From: Acidipropionibacterium timonense | Lineage (GTDB): Bacteria; Actinomycetota; Actinomycetes; Propionibacteriales; Propionibacteriaceae | Assembly: GCF_900605005.1 (NCBI RefSeq) | Contig: NZ_LR027558.1 | Span: forward strand, 2,505,608-2,569,607 | Direction of reading: 5' to 3' | Length of the DNA: 64,000 nt | Part shown: positions 1 through 7,914 of the stretch, piece after piece | Layout: each line of letters begins with the position of its first letter | How positions within the stretch are numbered: the stretch's first letter is position 1 | Notes under the pieces: model-generated | What the model saw: the letters and a program-made list of their open reading frames with translations, nothing else | The model's database searches: none | Told to the model about the DNA's origin: nothing | Program-made: the position numbers and the translations under genes

Positions 1-130
1 CATCAACGGCAGACTCGAACACCTCCGCGGCATCGCCCTGGGATTCCGCAACCTCACCCACTACATCACCAGATCACTCCTGGAGACCGGAGGATTCAGA
101 CCCCGACTACACCCTGGATCCTGAAGAGCC
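1..130 (+). mobile_element. Right end of a truncated ISL3-family element
   Basis: Only the last 130 bases of the element lie in the window. They encode the transposase C-terminus (bases 2-124) and end in GAAGAGCC at 123-130. Read inward from the other strand, that is GGCTCTTC followed by a GGTGTAG block, the same pattern as the termini of the complete element at 3668-5112. The interior continues to the left of the window. The two elements face each other across 131-3667. Confidence 0.8.
2..124 (+). CDS. ISL3-family transposase, C-terminal fragment
   Basis: Forty codons run into the window from the left and end at TGA 122-124. The peptide (INGRLEHLRGIALGFRN and on to SLLETGGF) is almost the same as the C-terminus of the complete transposase at 3680-4981. 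That one contains the catalytic glutamate motif PTEAINGR just before this point. The last residues diverge (RPRLHPGS here, KQQLHR there), so the two elements are related but not identical copies. Whether the gene is intact upstream cannot be seen. Confidence 0.8.
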   Translation: MNGRLEHLRGIALGFRNLTHYITRSLLETGGFRPRLHPGS

Positions 131-1147
131 TGACAACCCCCGACCTCGGCGGCGGACGTGTGTAGGTGGCTGGGTACGTGCGGTGCCATCGATGGTTGGA
201 GCTTCGGGTGTCAGGCGTGACCGATGGGGGTCCAGTGGTAGCGCTGCGACATCATCGGGGATCGTGAAGGTGTCCCCGGTGACGGTGTGGTGGGCGGCCA
301 GGGCGGGTCCGATCATTGCTTCGATGAGGGGTTTGGTCTGATCCCATGGTCCTACCTGGGTGCTGGCGTTGTAGGCCGCCATCTCGATCTCGGGGACGAC
401 GAGCCGGTCCGGGACGGTGATGGTGTTGAAGCTGTAGCTGGGTCGAGCGAGGACCCGGCCGAGGGCGTCGGTGACGTCGTGGGGGTCAGGATGAAGCCAC
501 GTCGCAATGAGGGCGAGATCGATGAGGTCGCGGCGGCGGGTCGACATGTTCCCCGAGTGCAGGGTGTACATGGCGGTGGTTTTCTCGGCGGTGTGTTCAG
601 CCAAGGGGATGAGGGGGATCCGAGGCCAGTCGTCGAAGCGTGTGAGGTCGAGGCGCGGACGGAGACCGAGGACGTCGGGCGAGAACTCGAAGGCCGGTGT
701 GAGAGCCACATCCAGGCCGATGTTAGGCATCTTGCGCCACTGGCCACGCCTGTCGGTGATGAACGGGGTGATCTTGGCGCGCAGGAGGTGTCTTGTCGGA
801 CCCACGGCGCTCCACCCGTCTCGCAGTTGGAACCGGAGACAGTCATCAATGGGTGTCGGCTGGCCGATCAGGGAGCGGATGTGTTCGACGGCGGCGTCCA
901 CGCTAGTGGCGAGGATCGTGGCATCAATGTCCTTGGTGAGTCGGGATTGGTGAGGTAGCCGCGCCATCATGGCCTGGCCACCTTTGAGGACGAACTGGTC
1001 GTGTGCACACAGCCGTGCTACGAGTCGTTGCATGACCCAGACGTGGACGGCGAACTGGCGCTCTTCTACGTTGTCGAACGTACGGGCGGACGCATCGGCC
1101 AGGGCTGCTCGTATGGCGTCACCGTCGCCATACGCGGGTCGGTTCAT
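107..1147 (-). CDS. abiEii: AbiEii/AbiGii-family nucleotidyltransferase toxin
   Basis: This is the toxin half of a type IV toxin-antitoxin, abortive-infection pair: a nucleotidyltransferase-fold protein that, in the characterised relatives, modifies tRNA and halts growth after phage attack. Family motifs are visible: LKGG at residues 54-57, KDID at 72-75 (the metal-binding aspartates), the EHTAEKTTAM block near 184-193, and RRRDLIDLALI at 204-214. The ATG at 1147 overlaps the antitoxin stop as ATGA, which implies translational coupling. An open frame extends upstream to 1258 but lies inside the antitoxin gene. The last roughly 40 residues are low-complexity and arginine-rich, and the final seven codons and the stop lie inside the ISL3 end, so the natural C-terminus was probably replaced. 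Confidence 0.85.
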   Translation of the reverse strand: MNRPAYGDGDAIRAALADASARTFDNVEERQFAVHVWVMQRLVARLCAHDQFVLKGGQAMMARLPHQSRLTKDIDATILATSVDAAVEHIRSLIGQPTPIDDCLRFQLRDGWSAVGPTRHLLRAKITPFITDRRGQWRKMPNIGLDVALTPAFEFSPDVLGLRPRLDLTRFDDWPRIPLIPLAEHTAEKTTAMYTLHSGNMSTRRRDLIDLALIATWLHPDPHDVTDALGRVLARPSYSFNTITVPDRLVVPEIEMAAYNASTQVGPWDQTKPLIEAMIGPALAAHHTVTGDTFTIPDDVAALPLDPHRSRLTPEAPTIDGTARTQPPTHVRRRGRGLSGSSGSRV

Positions 1148-1758
1148 GCCACTTTCTCCAGGTAGTAGGGCAGGGATTCTTTGACGGCGTCGGGGCCCAT
1201 GACCTCGCAGACGCGGTCGATGGTCCAGCCGTGTTCTTCGACGAGTTCGAGCATCCATCGGGAGCGGTGTTCACCGTCCATGAGACGCATGTGGCCCAGA
1301 TCGTAGGTGGTGCGTTCGAGGGTGGTGACCGGTAGTCCGTCGATCCAGCACATGTCGTCGGGGCTCAGGCGATCGACGTGGACGGTGTATCGCTGAACGT
1401 GGCGCGAGGTGGGCCGGGTCAGGTGCGACTCCATGGGAAGGTCCCACGCCCCGTGGAACTCGGCAGCGGTGTAGTGAGAGAACACCCCCACCGGAATCGG
1501 GTCGTTCAGCTTCTCCTGCGTGAACATGGCTGGCTCCAACGACTCCCAGATGACACGGTGCCACCCGTGCATGGTGTCGAACAGCGCCGGCACGTAATAG
1601 ACCCCCCTCTGCGCGACGGCCAGAATGGTGTCGTCGGCGAGCATCCTGGGGATGCTGGAGGGGTTGATGCCGTAGCGCAGGAGCTGCTGGCGGGTGACGA
1701 CTCCGTCCTGGCGGGCAGCCAGGTCGACGGTACGGGCGTAGTCCTTGAGCGCCGTCAT
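1144..1758 (-). CDS. abiEi: AbiEi-family antitoxin and transcriptional regulator
   Basis: This is the antitoxin and autorepressor of the AbiE pair, 204 residues. The N-terminal ~55 residues form a winged-helix-type segment (VVTRQQLLRYGINPSSIPRM), followed by the family signature SHYTAAEFHGAWDLP near residue 90 and a C-terminal domain with LERTTYDL. In studied AbiEi proteins the N-terminal domain binds inverted repeats in its own promoter, and the C-terminal domain is needed to neutralise the toxin. Start ATG 1758 is preceded on this strand by AGAGGGGG. The gene overlaps abiEii by 4 bp. An imperfect 21-bp dyad lies just upstream at 1777-1797. Confidence 0.85.
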   Translation of the reverse strand: MTALKDYARTVDLAARQDGVVTRQQLLRYGINPSSIPRMLADDTILAVAQRGVYYVPALFDTMHGWHRVIWESLEPAMFTQEKLNDPIPVGVFSHYTAAEFHGAWDLPMESHLTRPTSRHVQRYTVHVDRLSPDDMCWIDGLPVTTLERTTYDLGHMRLMDGEHRSRWMLELVEEHGWTIDRVCEVMGPDAVKESLPYYLEKVA

Positions 1759-1776
1759 GACACCCCCTCTTTTGTC

Positions 1777-1797
1777 GGATATGGTAATAGTGTAGCC
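1777..1797 (-). promoter_or_regulatory. Candidate AbiEi operator
   Basis: An imperfect 21-bp dyad (GG.TA...TA.TA...TA.CC) sits 18 bp upstream of the abiEi start, in the most AT-rich part of the divergent gap 1759-1887. AbiEi antitoxins autoregulate through inverted repeats in their promoters, so the position fits. The symmetry is partial and I have not shown binding. Confidence 0.35.
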
Positions 1798-1887
1798 GGT
1801 TGGGGGTTGCTGGGTGTCATCTGGCCTTCGCGACTTTTTCAGTGGGCTGGGCGATGATGGAGGTAGTACCTTGATCTAGGAGCAGCC

Positions 1888-2814
1888 ATGGGCCGACGAG
1901 TCCTCACGGTCACGGAGATGACCTTCCACCAGGCGCGGGTTCACAACGGTGAGACTCGGGCGCCCTCAGACCTCGACGGCGCGGATCTCCTTGAGGTGTT
2001 TCACGACTGGGTCACCGCCATTCCCGAGGAGGATCAGTCGTTCGCCAAGCAGCAGACCTACGTGCGTGTGGAATCTGTCATCCGAGTAGGAGCTCGTGTC
2101 GAGTTCCTCGATCTTCGTGTCGGATCGTATGGCGAGCCCGGTGAGGTGCGAGACATCAAGACCGGCACGGTCGTCCACACGATCACCGACGACGAAGCCC
2201 CGGTCGGCTCAAACCGCGCGTTGTTGTTCGTTCCTCTGGTTGGCGAACGCGCGTATTTCTTGGCTGAGGAATCTTCGAGGGGGTCCGCGGGTGGTCGAAT
2301 CATGGCGATGTTCAAGCACCACTTCTCGACGACAATGGACACCGTCACCTTGGTCACGAGCAAGGCCGTCGAGGCAGAGAGCTGGCTGGAATTGGCGAAC
2401 CTGACAGAGGTGGAGGTGCGCACGACTGGCAAGAGCGTGGACGTGGCCGACGGCCCTGACGTGAAGGTCGGACGTGTTTCGTACCTCGCACGGCCTGAGC
2501 GTGGACTGAAGTTCTTCCCGCGTCGGCTCCTTGGGCGACTCACTGATCAGGATGTTCTCAAGCAGATAGTCTCCGTGCAGGACCTCGACCCTTCGCACGA
2601 GGTCTATGTGACGATGCAGCAGGGGGGCCGCTCAAGGAAGTTCCTTCTCGGCGATGAGTCTGGCCCCGCCATCCGCGAGTTGCTGTCCGCTGCCGGGGAC
2701 CCGCCGCTGCCCGACAACGAACTTATCAGCCGCTGCACTGATCGCGTGTCGAGGCTTCTTGAACGGCAGGGCGGCCAGTGGAATCCAATCTGGAGCAATC
2801 GGCCGAGGGAGTGA
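1888..2814 (+). CDS. Unknown soluble protein, first gene of a two-gene island operon
   Basis: A 308-residue protein I cannot assign to a family. Start ATG 1888 has a good ribosome binding site (AGGAGCAGCC). There is no signal peptide or membrane segment. The sequence alternates short beta-like hydrophobic stretches (ALLFVPLVGERAYFLAEES around 110-128, MDTVTLVTSKAVEAE around 150-165) with charged loops. The C-terminal third is rich in charged residues (RGLKFFPRRLLGRL). It is followed after 6 bp by a four-helix membrane protein, so the pair is almost certainly one operon. Divergence from the AbiE module and position inside the IS-bounded segment suggest an accessory, possibly defensive, role. 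That is inference from context only. Confidence 0.75.
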   Translation: MGRRVLTVTEMTFHQARVHNGETRAPSDLDGADLLEVFHDWVTAIPEEDQSFAKQQTYVRVESVIRVGARVEFLDLRVGSYGEPGEVRDIKTGTVVHTITDDEAPVGSNRALLFVPLVGERAYFLAEESSRGSAGGRIMAMFKHHFSTTMDTVTLVTSKAVEAESWLELANLTEVEVRTTGKSVDVADGPDVKVGRVSYLARPERGLKFFPRRLLGRLTDQDVLKQIVSVQDLDPSHEVYVTMQQGGRSRKFLLGDESGPAIRELLSAAGDPPLPDNELISRCTDRVSRLLERQGGQWNPIWSNRPRE

Positions 2815-2820
2815 TGCAGC

Positions 2821-3330
2821 ATGGGAAAGTCATCGCTGTGGCGAGTCCCCGCTGACCATTTCCGTACGCTTTACGACTCCAGGACCAACAAACCCGACTG
2901 TCGAGCGTGGATTGCCCAGACGCTGGTGCCGGTCATGCTCGGCGTCGTATCTGGGGTCAGGGGTGCGACGTTGAAGGATGTCGGCGGGCCGGTCGCCGGT
3001 GTCTCAATCGTGGCCGGTCTGCTGTTCTCGATGTCGATCTTCCTCTTCCAGCTCCGCACGACGCTGAGCCAGGACAAGCGGTTAACAGAGACTGATTTCC
3101 GTTTGGTCGACGAGTGCATGGCCAACACGTTGTGGGCTATCGTCTGGGGCCTGGCGCTCACGCTCTACCTCGTGGTCATGGGCGCAGGCGAGTGGATGGA
3201 CCGAGGCGTGCTCCGCACGACATGGACAGGCGTCGCCATCGCCGCAGGTACACACTTCCTAATCGTGATCATGATGTGCCTCAAACGGCTCCGACGGGCG
3301 TATGAGCGCATCGCGATGAAACGCCAATAG
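2821..3330 (+). CDS. Four-helix membrane protein, second gene of the island operon
   Basis: A 169-residue membrane protein of unknown function. Hydrophobic segments are visible near residues 31-46 (TLVPVMLGVVSGV), 55-76 (GPVAGVSIVAGLLFSMSIFLF), 104-124 (TLWAIVWGLALTLYLVVMG) and 135-153 (TGVAIAAGTHFLIVIMMCL). A charged cytoplasmic-looking N-terminus and a basic tail (KRLRRAYERIAMKRQ) flank them. It starts 6 bp after the upstream gene. A soluble protein paired with a small multi-pass protein recurs in anti-phage operons where the membrane protein is the effector, but no specific family is recognised here. Confidence 0.75.
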   Translation: MGKSSLWRVPADHFRTLYDSRTNKPDCRAWIAQTLVPVMLGVVSGVRGATLKDVGGPVAGVSIVAGLLFSMSIFLFQLRTTLSQDKRLTETDFRLVDECMANTLWAIVWGLALTLYLVVMGAGEWMDRGVLRTTWTGVAIAAGTHFLIVIMMCLKRLRRAYERIAMKRQ

Positions 3331-3435
3331 GTTTCGCGCAAGAATGGAGCCCTTGTTGCAGGCTTCGCGCGGCGCAGCTCTCTCGACGCTCCTGACGATC
3401 TCCTGGGCCCGGGCCGGGCTCTGTGTCCCGATGAG

Positions 3436-3667
3436 GTGTTCATGAACCTGGTCTTGCGGGGCCGCCGCGCTCGTGACGCTGTCCCAACAACGCGACCTTG
3501 CGTCGTCAGTATTGATCGAGTGGCCGGCAGCCAAGAGAACCGGGTGTTTGCTGTCGCAACGGACAAGCAGCTCGAGGCGTTCTGCGGGCATTCGATGATC
3601 GTCGACCCCCAGGGCACGGTGCTAGCTCGTTCCAGCCTGGACACCCGTTTGTCATCAAAGCCGAAGG
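3436..3667 (+). pseudogene. Possible carbon-nitrogen hydrolase fragment cut by the IS
   Basis: The frame reads QENRVFAVATD, then GHSMIVDPQGTVLA, which resembles the end of the nitrilase/amidase fold, where family members have ENRVFVVA..N and a GxSMIVDPxG motif. Nothing resembling the catalytic Glu-Lys-Cys region precedes it, and the frame runs straight into the ISL3 terminus at 3668. I read it as the stump of a gene disrupted or rearranged by the element. The rest of 3331-3667 shows no other gene. The match is short, so this is tentative. Confidence 0.35.
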
Positions 3668-5112
3668 GGCTCTTCCCAATCAACGGTGTAGTTGCTGCTT
3701 GAAGCCGCCGGTCTCGAGGAGGCTGCGGGCGATGTAGTGGGTGAGGTTGCGGAAGCCCAACGCGATGCCGCGTAGGTGCTCGAGTCGTCCGTTGATGGCC
3801 TCGGTTGGGCCGTTGGACGTGCTGGGACGGTCGAAGTAGGCCAGCACGTCCGCGGCGCGCTTGTTCAGCGTCCGGCCCAGTCGAGCGACCTCGGCAAGAC
3901 CGGCCGGAACACCACGGGCCACGGAGGCGATCAGCGCGCTCATGGTGGCCTTCCCGGCAGTGCGGTCGGGGTCGCGGTAGGCGGCGATCATGCGCTGGTA
4001 GACGCTCCAGGTGACCTCGACCGCGACATGACGCTCATCGGCGAACAAGTCAGCCAGCCGGACCTTCTGGCGGTCGGTGAGCAGGTCGGCGCCGGTGTGC
4101 AGAGTGCGTCGGGCCCTGTACAGCGGGTCACCGGCGCGGCCCCGTCGGCCGAAGATGTCCTGCTGAGCGCGTTGTCGGCATTCGTCCAAGGCGTCGGCGG
4201 CCAGGTGGATCACGTGGAAGGGATCCATCACGGCCGTGACGTGCGGGATCTCCTCGACCACGGCCGTCTTGAACCCGGTGAACCCATCCATCGCGACGAC
4301 CTCGACCTGTTCCCGCCACGCCTCGTCGCGGCTGGCGAGCCACGTCTTGAAGGCGGCCTTGGAACGCCCTTCAATCATGTCCAACAGCCGCGCAGAACCG
4401 GTCCCATCCCGCACACCGGTGAGGTCGATGATGACGGTCACGTACTTGTCCCCGCGGCGAGTGTGACGCCAGACGTGTTCGTCCACGCCGAGCACCTTGA
4501 CGCCATCGAAACGGGTGTTATCGCTGATCAGGCGCCTGCGTCCTTCGTCCAGGACGGCGGTGTTGGCGGTGCCCCACGCCACCCCGAGCGCTTGCGCTAC
4601 GCGACTCATCGACAGGTGTGCCACCACGAGTCCTTCGAGCGCCCAGGCCAGAGCTGTCTTGGTGAGCTTGCACCGTGGCGCTGCCGCGGCGTTGATGTCT
4701 TGGCGCCACACGTGCCCGCAGCCAGTGCAGCGGTAGCGACGCAGCCGGACCTGCAGAATCGTCGGGCGCCATCCCAGCGGAGCATGGGCCAGTTCCCGCA
4801 CCGCGCAGTCGCGCACGCGCCCTTCGCAACCGCACCGTCGGCACCAGCGGTCATCGGCGACGACGCGGCAGGCCAGCACTGCCTTGTGCGGAAACAAACA
4901 CTGACCGACTGCTTGTAGGCCCAGGTCATCCAGGCCGGTGACGGTGGTCAGGTCGGGGTCGCTGAAGGTAGCATCGAACACGTCGAGGTCTTTCGGATGG
5001 CTGTGTGAGAACTTCCATCCTCGGAAGACCTCGACGCCTATCCCGGCAGCGACACACCCACCCCGGCCCGCTCAGGTGAACACGGCACCTACACCCTCGT
5101 CTGGGAAGAGCC
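3668..5112 (-). mobile_element. Complete ISL3-family insertion sequence
   Basis: A 1,445-bp element with one transposase gene. Both termini read inward as GGCTCTTCCCA followed after six variable bases by GGTGTAG and then TGC, giving imperfect inverted repeats of about 27 bp (3668-3694 and 5086-5112). No 8-bp target duplication is visible: the flanks are GCCGAAGG and GGCAACGG. This suggests the present junctions arose by recombination or deletion and not by a simple insertion. The element points its transposase 3' end toward the cargo at 131-3667, as a mirror image of the fragment at 1-130. Confidence 0.85.
3680..4981 (-). CDS. ISL3-family transposase
   Basis: A full-length 433-residue DDE transposase. 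An N-terminal zinc ribbon has cysteine pairs WCRRCGCEG and YRCTGCGHVW (residues ~45-92), followed by a helix-turn-helix-like region (MSRVAQALGVAWGT). The RNase H-like catalytic core begins with VLGVDEHVW near 165. Further aspartates are in VVAMDGFTGF and AVMDPFHVI, and the catalytic glutamate is in SNGPTEAINGRL near 400. The ATG start is 131 bp inside the element's left terminus and the stop lies 12 bp from the other terminus. No frameshift is visible, so it may be active. Confidence 0.93.
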   Translation of the reverse strand: MFDATFSDPDLTTVTGLDDLGLQAVGQCLFPHKAVLACRVVADDRWCRRCGCEGRVRDCAVRELAHAPLGWRPTILQVRLRRYRCTGCGHVWRQDINAAAAPRCKLTKTALAWALEGLVVAHLSMSRVAQALGVAWGTANTAVLDEGRRRLISDNTRFDGVKVLGVDEHVWRHTRRGDKYVTVIIDLTGVRDGTGSARLLDMIEGRSKAAFKTWLASRDEAWREQVEVVAMDGFTGFKTAVVEEIPHVTAVMDPFHVIHLAADALDECRQRAQQDIFGRRGRAGDPLYRARRTLHTGADLLTDRQKVRLADLFADERHVAVEVTWSVYQRMIAAYRDPDRTAGKATMSALIASVARGVPAGLAEVARLGRTLNKRAADVLAYFDRPSTSNGPTEAINGRLEHLRGIALGFRNLTHYIARSLLETGGFKQQLHR

Positions 5113-5208
5113 GGCAACGGTCACGGTGGCGGACAGCACGGGTCCCTGTCCGCCATCAGGGGCGAATGACCGGCGCATTCAGAATGCTGGCGACGGGGAG
5201 TTGCCTTG

Positions 5209-6390
5209 TCACATCGACAGCTCGATGATCCGCAAGATCTCGTCGTGGGTGAGGACGATGGGGTTCCCCTTCATCGACGACGCCCCCGCTGCAGCGTCAG
5301 CCAGGTCGTCGACCGCATCGGACCGTAGGCCGAGTGCATCCAGACCCGGCACCTCGAGGACGGCGGTGAGCGCACTCACCCATTCGACGCCGTCCATGGC
5401 CGTCGCGCCGCCGTCCCCCGTGAGGACCCGCCCGATCTCGTCATACCTCGCCAGCGCGGGATTGTCGGGGTCTCGTCGACGCATCGACTCGACATTGACC
5501 CGCATCGACGCGGCCAGCACCGCGGCGCAAATCGTGCCATGGGCGGCACCGAGCAGACCACCGAGGGGAGCCGCCAACCCATGAGCGGCTCCGAGCTTCG
5601 CATTGACCAGGCTCATACCGCCCAGCAGCGAGCACAGGCTCATGTCGGTGCGCGCCTCGAGGTCTGACCCGTCGGTCCAGGCACGCCGCAGCCCCGACGC
5701 CGCCCGCCGCATCCCCTCGGTCGACAGCTGGTCGGTGAGGGGGTTGGCCCGGTGCGAGACGTAGGGCTCGATGTTCTGGGTGAGGGCGTCGAACCCGGAC
5801 GACGCCGTCACCGATCTCGGGCACCCGACGGTGAGCTCCGGATCGACGAGAGCGATCGCCGGCATCATCGCCGGGGAGCGCAAGGAGGCCTTGTAGTGGT
5901 GCTCGGGAGAGATGATCGGCGCGTTCGCCGTGACCTCGGCCCCCGCTCCCGACGTCGTCGGGCAGGCGATGACGGGCACCGACCGGGGCGCCAGCGGCAC
6001 GCCTCTTCCGACGACCTCGAGGTGGTCGAGCACCGTGTGCTCGGGCGCGGTGCGGTCGGGCACCGTGTCATCAGGGCCGTCGTTGCCGAGCATGATGCCG
6101 ATCGCCTTGGCCGTGTCGATGGCCGCTCCCCCACCCAGGGCGACGACGACGTCGGGTCGCAGTTGCCGCGCCTTCTCCAACGCCTCCTCGACCTGCGGAA
6201 CCGTGGGTTCGCCGGGGGCGATGACGTGGAGGCGCTCGGCCCCCAGGGCCTCGATGACCGGCAGGTCTGCTCCGTGCCGGCCGGTGACGACGACGATCCG
6301 GGGTCCGAAGCCAGCAGCCAGGTCCGGCAGCTGGGCGACGGTCCCCGGGCCGAAGACGACGCGACCGGCGGTGGTGAAGGTGAACTCCAT
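5209..6390 (-). CDS. Iron-containing alcohol dehydrogenase family protein
   Basis: A 393-residue group III alcohol dehydrogenase or maleylacetate reductase-type enzyme. Visible are the NAD(P)-binding GGGAAIDTAKAIGI segment near residue 100, the PTTSGAGAEVTANAPI block, and the metal-ligand region with SGFDALTQNIEPYVS and histidines in GAAHGLAAPLGGLLGAAHG. These residues normally bind Fe2+ or Zn2+. I start it at ATG 6390, preceded by GAGGAG at good spacing. An in-frame start at 6423 would leave the binding site inside the gene. Substrate cannot be told from sequence. It lies just beyond the IS, outside the island, and is co-oriented with the next two genes. Confidence 0.85.
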   Translation of the reverse strand: MEFTFTTAGRVVFGPGTVAQLPDLAAGFGPRIVVVTGRHGADLPVIEALGAERLHVIAPGEPTVPQVEEALEKARQLRPDVVVALGGGAAIDTAKAIGIMLGNDGPDDTVPDRTAPEHTVLDHLEVVGRGVPLAPRSVPVIACPTTSGAGAEVTANAPIISPEHHYKASLRSPAMMPAIALVDPELTVGCPRSVTASSGFDALTQNIEPYVSHRANPLTDQLSTEGMRRAASGLRRAWTDGSDLEARTDMSLCSLLGGMSLVNAKLGAAHGLAAPLGGLLGAAHGTICAAVLAASMRVNVESMRRRDPDNPALARYDEIGRVLTGDGGATAMDGVEWVSALTAVLEVPGLDALGLRSDAVDDLADAAAGASSMKGNPIVLTHDEILRIIELSM

Positions 6391-6484
6391 GACGACTCCT
6401 CGGGCTCGAACTCGCCCGCCCATTGTCCCGCCACCGAGCCGGCCACGTCAGGTGGGGCAGACGGCGGGGCGTCGCCCGTTCATT

Positions 6485-6536
6485 CCCGACCCACCGGGCA
6501 CGTGCTCAGGCCCGACCCACCGGACAGGCGCTCAGG
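6485..6536. repeat. 26-bp tandem duplication entering a gene's 3' end
   Basis: Two adjacent copies of a 26-bp unit beginning CCCGACCCACCGG and ending GCTCAGG lie at 6485-6510 and 6511-6536, differing at three or four positions. The second copy overlaps the last codons and stop of the FMN reductase gene at 6532. The rest of 6391-6531 shows no gene. Confidence 0.7.
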
Positions 6537-7101
6537 CCTGGCGCAGCGGGGCCAGGGCGTTGGTCCACGCGATGACGGCGTCGAGGGTCGCCCGGAGCCC
6601 GGTGACGAGGTAGTCGTGCGGCGTGAAGGTCGTCATGTTCTCGAAGTCGGTGGCGAAGTTGATCGCGACGGTCGGGGCGACGTCAGCCAGCTTGAGGTTG
6701 GCGACGACGACTCGCAGGTGCTCGACGCAGCGCACCCCACCGTTGGCACCGTACGACACGAAGCCGACGGCCTTGTTGTTCCACTCGGCATGCAGGTAGT
6801 CGAGGGCGTTCTTGAGGGCCGCCGGGATGCTGTGGTTGTACTCAGGGGTGACGATGACGAAGCCGTCGAAGCCGGAGACAACCTCCGCCCACCGCTTGGT
6901 GTGCTCATTGCGGTACTGGCCCATCGCCGGGGGCAGCGACTCGTCGAACAGCGGCAGGTTCTGCTCGGCCAGGTCGACGATCTCGAAGGTCGCGTCGGTG
7001 CGGGTCCGGGCGTTCTCCAACACCCACCGGGCGACCTGGTCGCCGACGCGACCGGGCCGAGTGGAGGCGAGGATGATGCCGATGCGAGGGGTGGTGGTCA
7101 T
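6532..7101 (-). CDS. NADPH-dependent FMN reductase family protein
   Basis: A 189-residue flavodoxin-fold oxidoreductase. The N-terminal beta strand and phosphate-binding loop IGIILASTRPGR (residues 7-18) bind the FMN phosphate. The family hallmark TPEYNHSIPAALKNALDYL (~84-102) contacts the isoalloxazine ring, and GFVSYGANGG (~112-121) is the third flavin loop. Such proteins reduce quinones, azo compounds or chromate with NAD(P)H. The physiological substrate is unknown. The start ATG at 7101 directly follows a GGATCGACC context. It sits 141 bp downstream-to-upstream from the alcohol dehydrogenase on the same strand, perhaps a loose operon. Confidence 0.88.
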   Translation of the reverse strand: MTTTPRIGIILASTRPGRVGDQVARWVLENARTRTDATFEIVDLAEQNLPLFDESLPPAMGQYRNEHTKRWAEVVSGFDGFVIVTPEYNHSIPAALKNALDYLHAEWNNKAVGFVSYGANGGVRCVEHLRVVVANLKLADVAPTVAINFATDFENMTTFTPHDYLVTGLRATLDAVIAWTNALAPLRQA

Positions 7102-7197
7102 GGTCGATCCTTCATATGACTGTTCAACAGTTGATACGTCACCTGTCTATCACGAGGTCCGGCCCCGCCGCGACCACGACCGATGGCGGCCCGTGCC

Positions 7198-7755
7198 TCA
7201 CGGGCACCCCTGCACCTGACCGGCCACCCACCCGGCCGACTGGTAGAGGACGCCGACGAGCCCGGCACCGCCGGCAGCGCCCGCCGAGGCCGCCACCACC
7301 GTCACCGGTACCGGGACGCACTTGTCCATCCACAATCGGGTGCGCGTGACGTGGGGCTTGTCGGTGAGGACGACGACGTGACGCCATCCGTACGTCGCAA
7401 CCAGTCGACGCAGGGTCGAGGCCTCCCCGCGGGTCGTGTACGGGTCGGGTACCAGGCAGATGACCTTCCAGTCGGGCGAGGGGTCACAGAAGTCCTTGCG
7501 GTACTGCGTCCCGGTTCTCGGGTCGACGCTGATGGTGACGACGAGGGTCGATGCCCCGGTCTGCTTCATGAGAGCCCGCGCCTGGGCCATGTGGTCGTCG
7601 GCCGGCCCGATGGCGTAGACGGCGTCGACGCCGGCGGGAACGTCGTCGATCCGAGGGTGCAGGACCCCGACGGCCAAGGGGATCTCGACGGCCAGCAGGA
7701 CGACGAGGGCGACGGTGACCCCGATCCACCATCGTCGTGCGTTCCCCCGTCTCAC
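7198..7755 (-). CDS. Membrane-anchored DUF218/YdcF-like protein
   Basis: A 185-residue protein with one N-terminal membrane anchor (WWIGVTVALVVLLAVEIPLAVGV, residues ~8-30) followed by an extracytoplasmic domain. The pattern VDAVYAIGPADDHMAQARALM, then VPDPYTTRGEASTLRRLV and VVVLTDKPHVTRTRLWM resembles the DUF218 (YdcF/SanA) fold, in which a nucleotide-like pocket ends with a conserved TxxHxxR-like loop. I use the GTG at 7755, which has GGAAGGATG upstream. The longer frame to 7839 lacks a site. Function in the family is unsettled, with envelope or sugar-nucleotide roles suggested. Confidence 0.65.
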   Translation of the reverse strand: MRRGNARRWWIGVTVALVVLLAVEIPLAVGVLHPRIDDVPAGVDAVYAIGPADDHMAQARALMKQTGASTLVVTISVDPRTGTQYRKDFCDPSPDWKVICLVPDPYTTRGEASTLRRLVATYGWRHVVVLTDKPHVTRTRLWMDKCVPVPVTVVAASAGAAGGAGLVGVLYQSAGWVAGQVQGCP

Positions 7756-7914
7756 GGGACCATCCTTCCCGACGCGAGCAAATGCCCCGATCGGCTCCGC
7801 GCGCGGGCGTCCACGACGCACCGTTCCACAGGGCGGCACGGTAGGGTCACAGGGTCATCAGGACACCGCCGCGGCCGGCCCCCAGCCACGGTTCGACACC
7901 ACAGAAAGAGACCC

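Noticed and set aside
1-5112. Intact composite transposon
   Set aside because: The left element is only partly visible, the two ISL3 copies are not identical, and no target duplication flanks the right copy, so mobility as a unit is not supported.
5015-5208. Open frame reading through the right end of the ISL3 element into the flank (peptide like YTLVWEEPATVTVADSTG)
   Set aside because: It crosses a well-defined inverted-repeat boundary, has no start or ribosome binding site, and continues only into the antisense of the alcohol dehydrogenase gene. Treated as chance.
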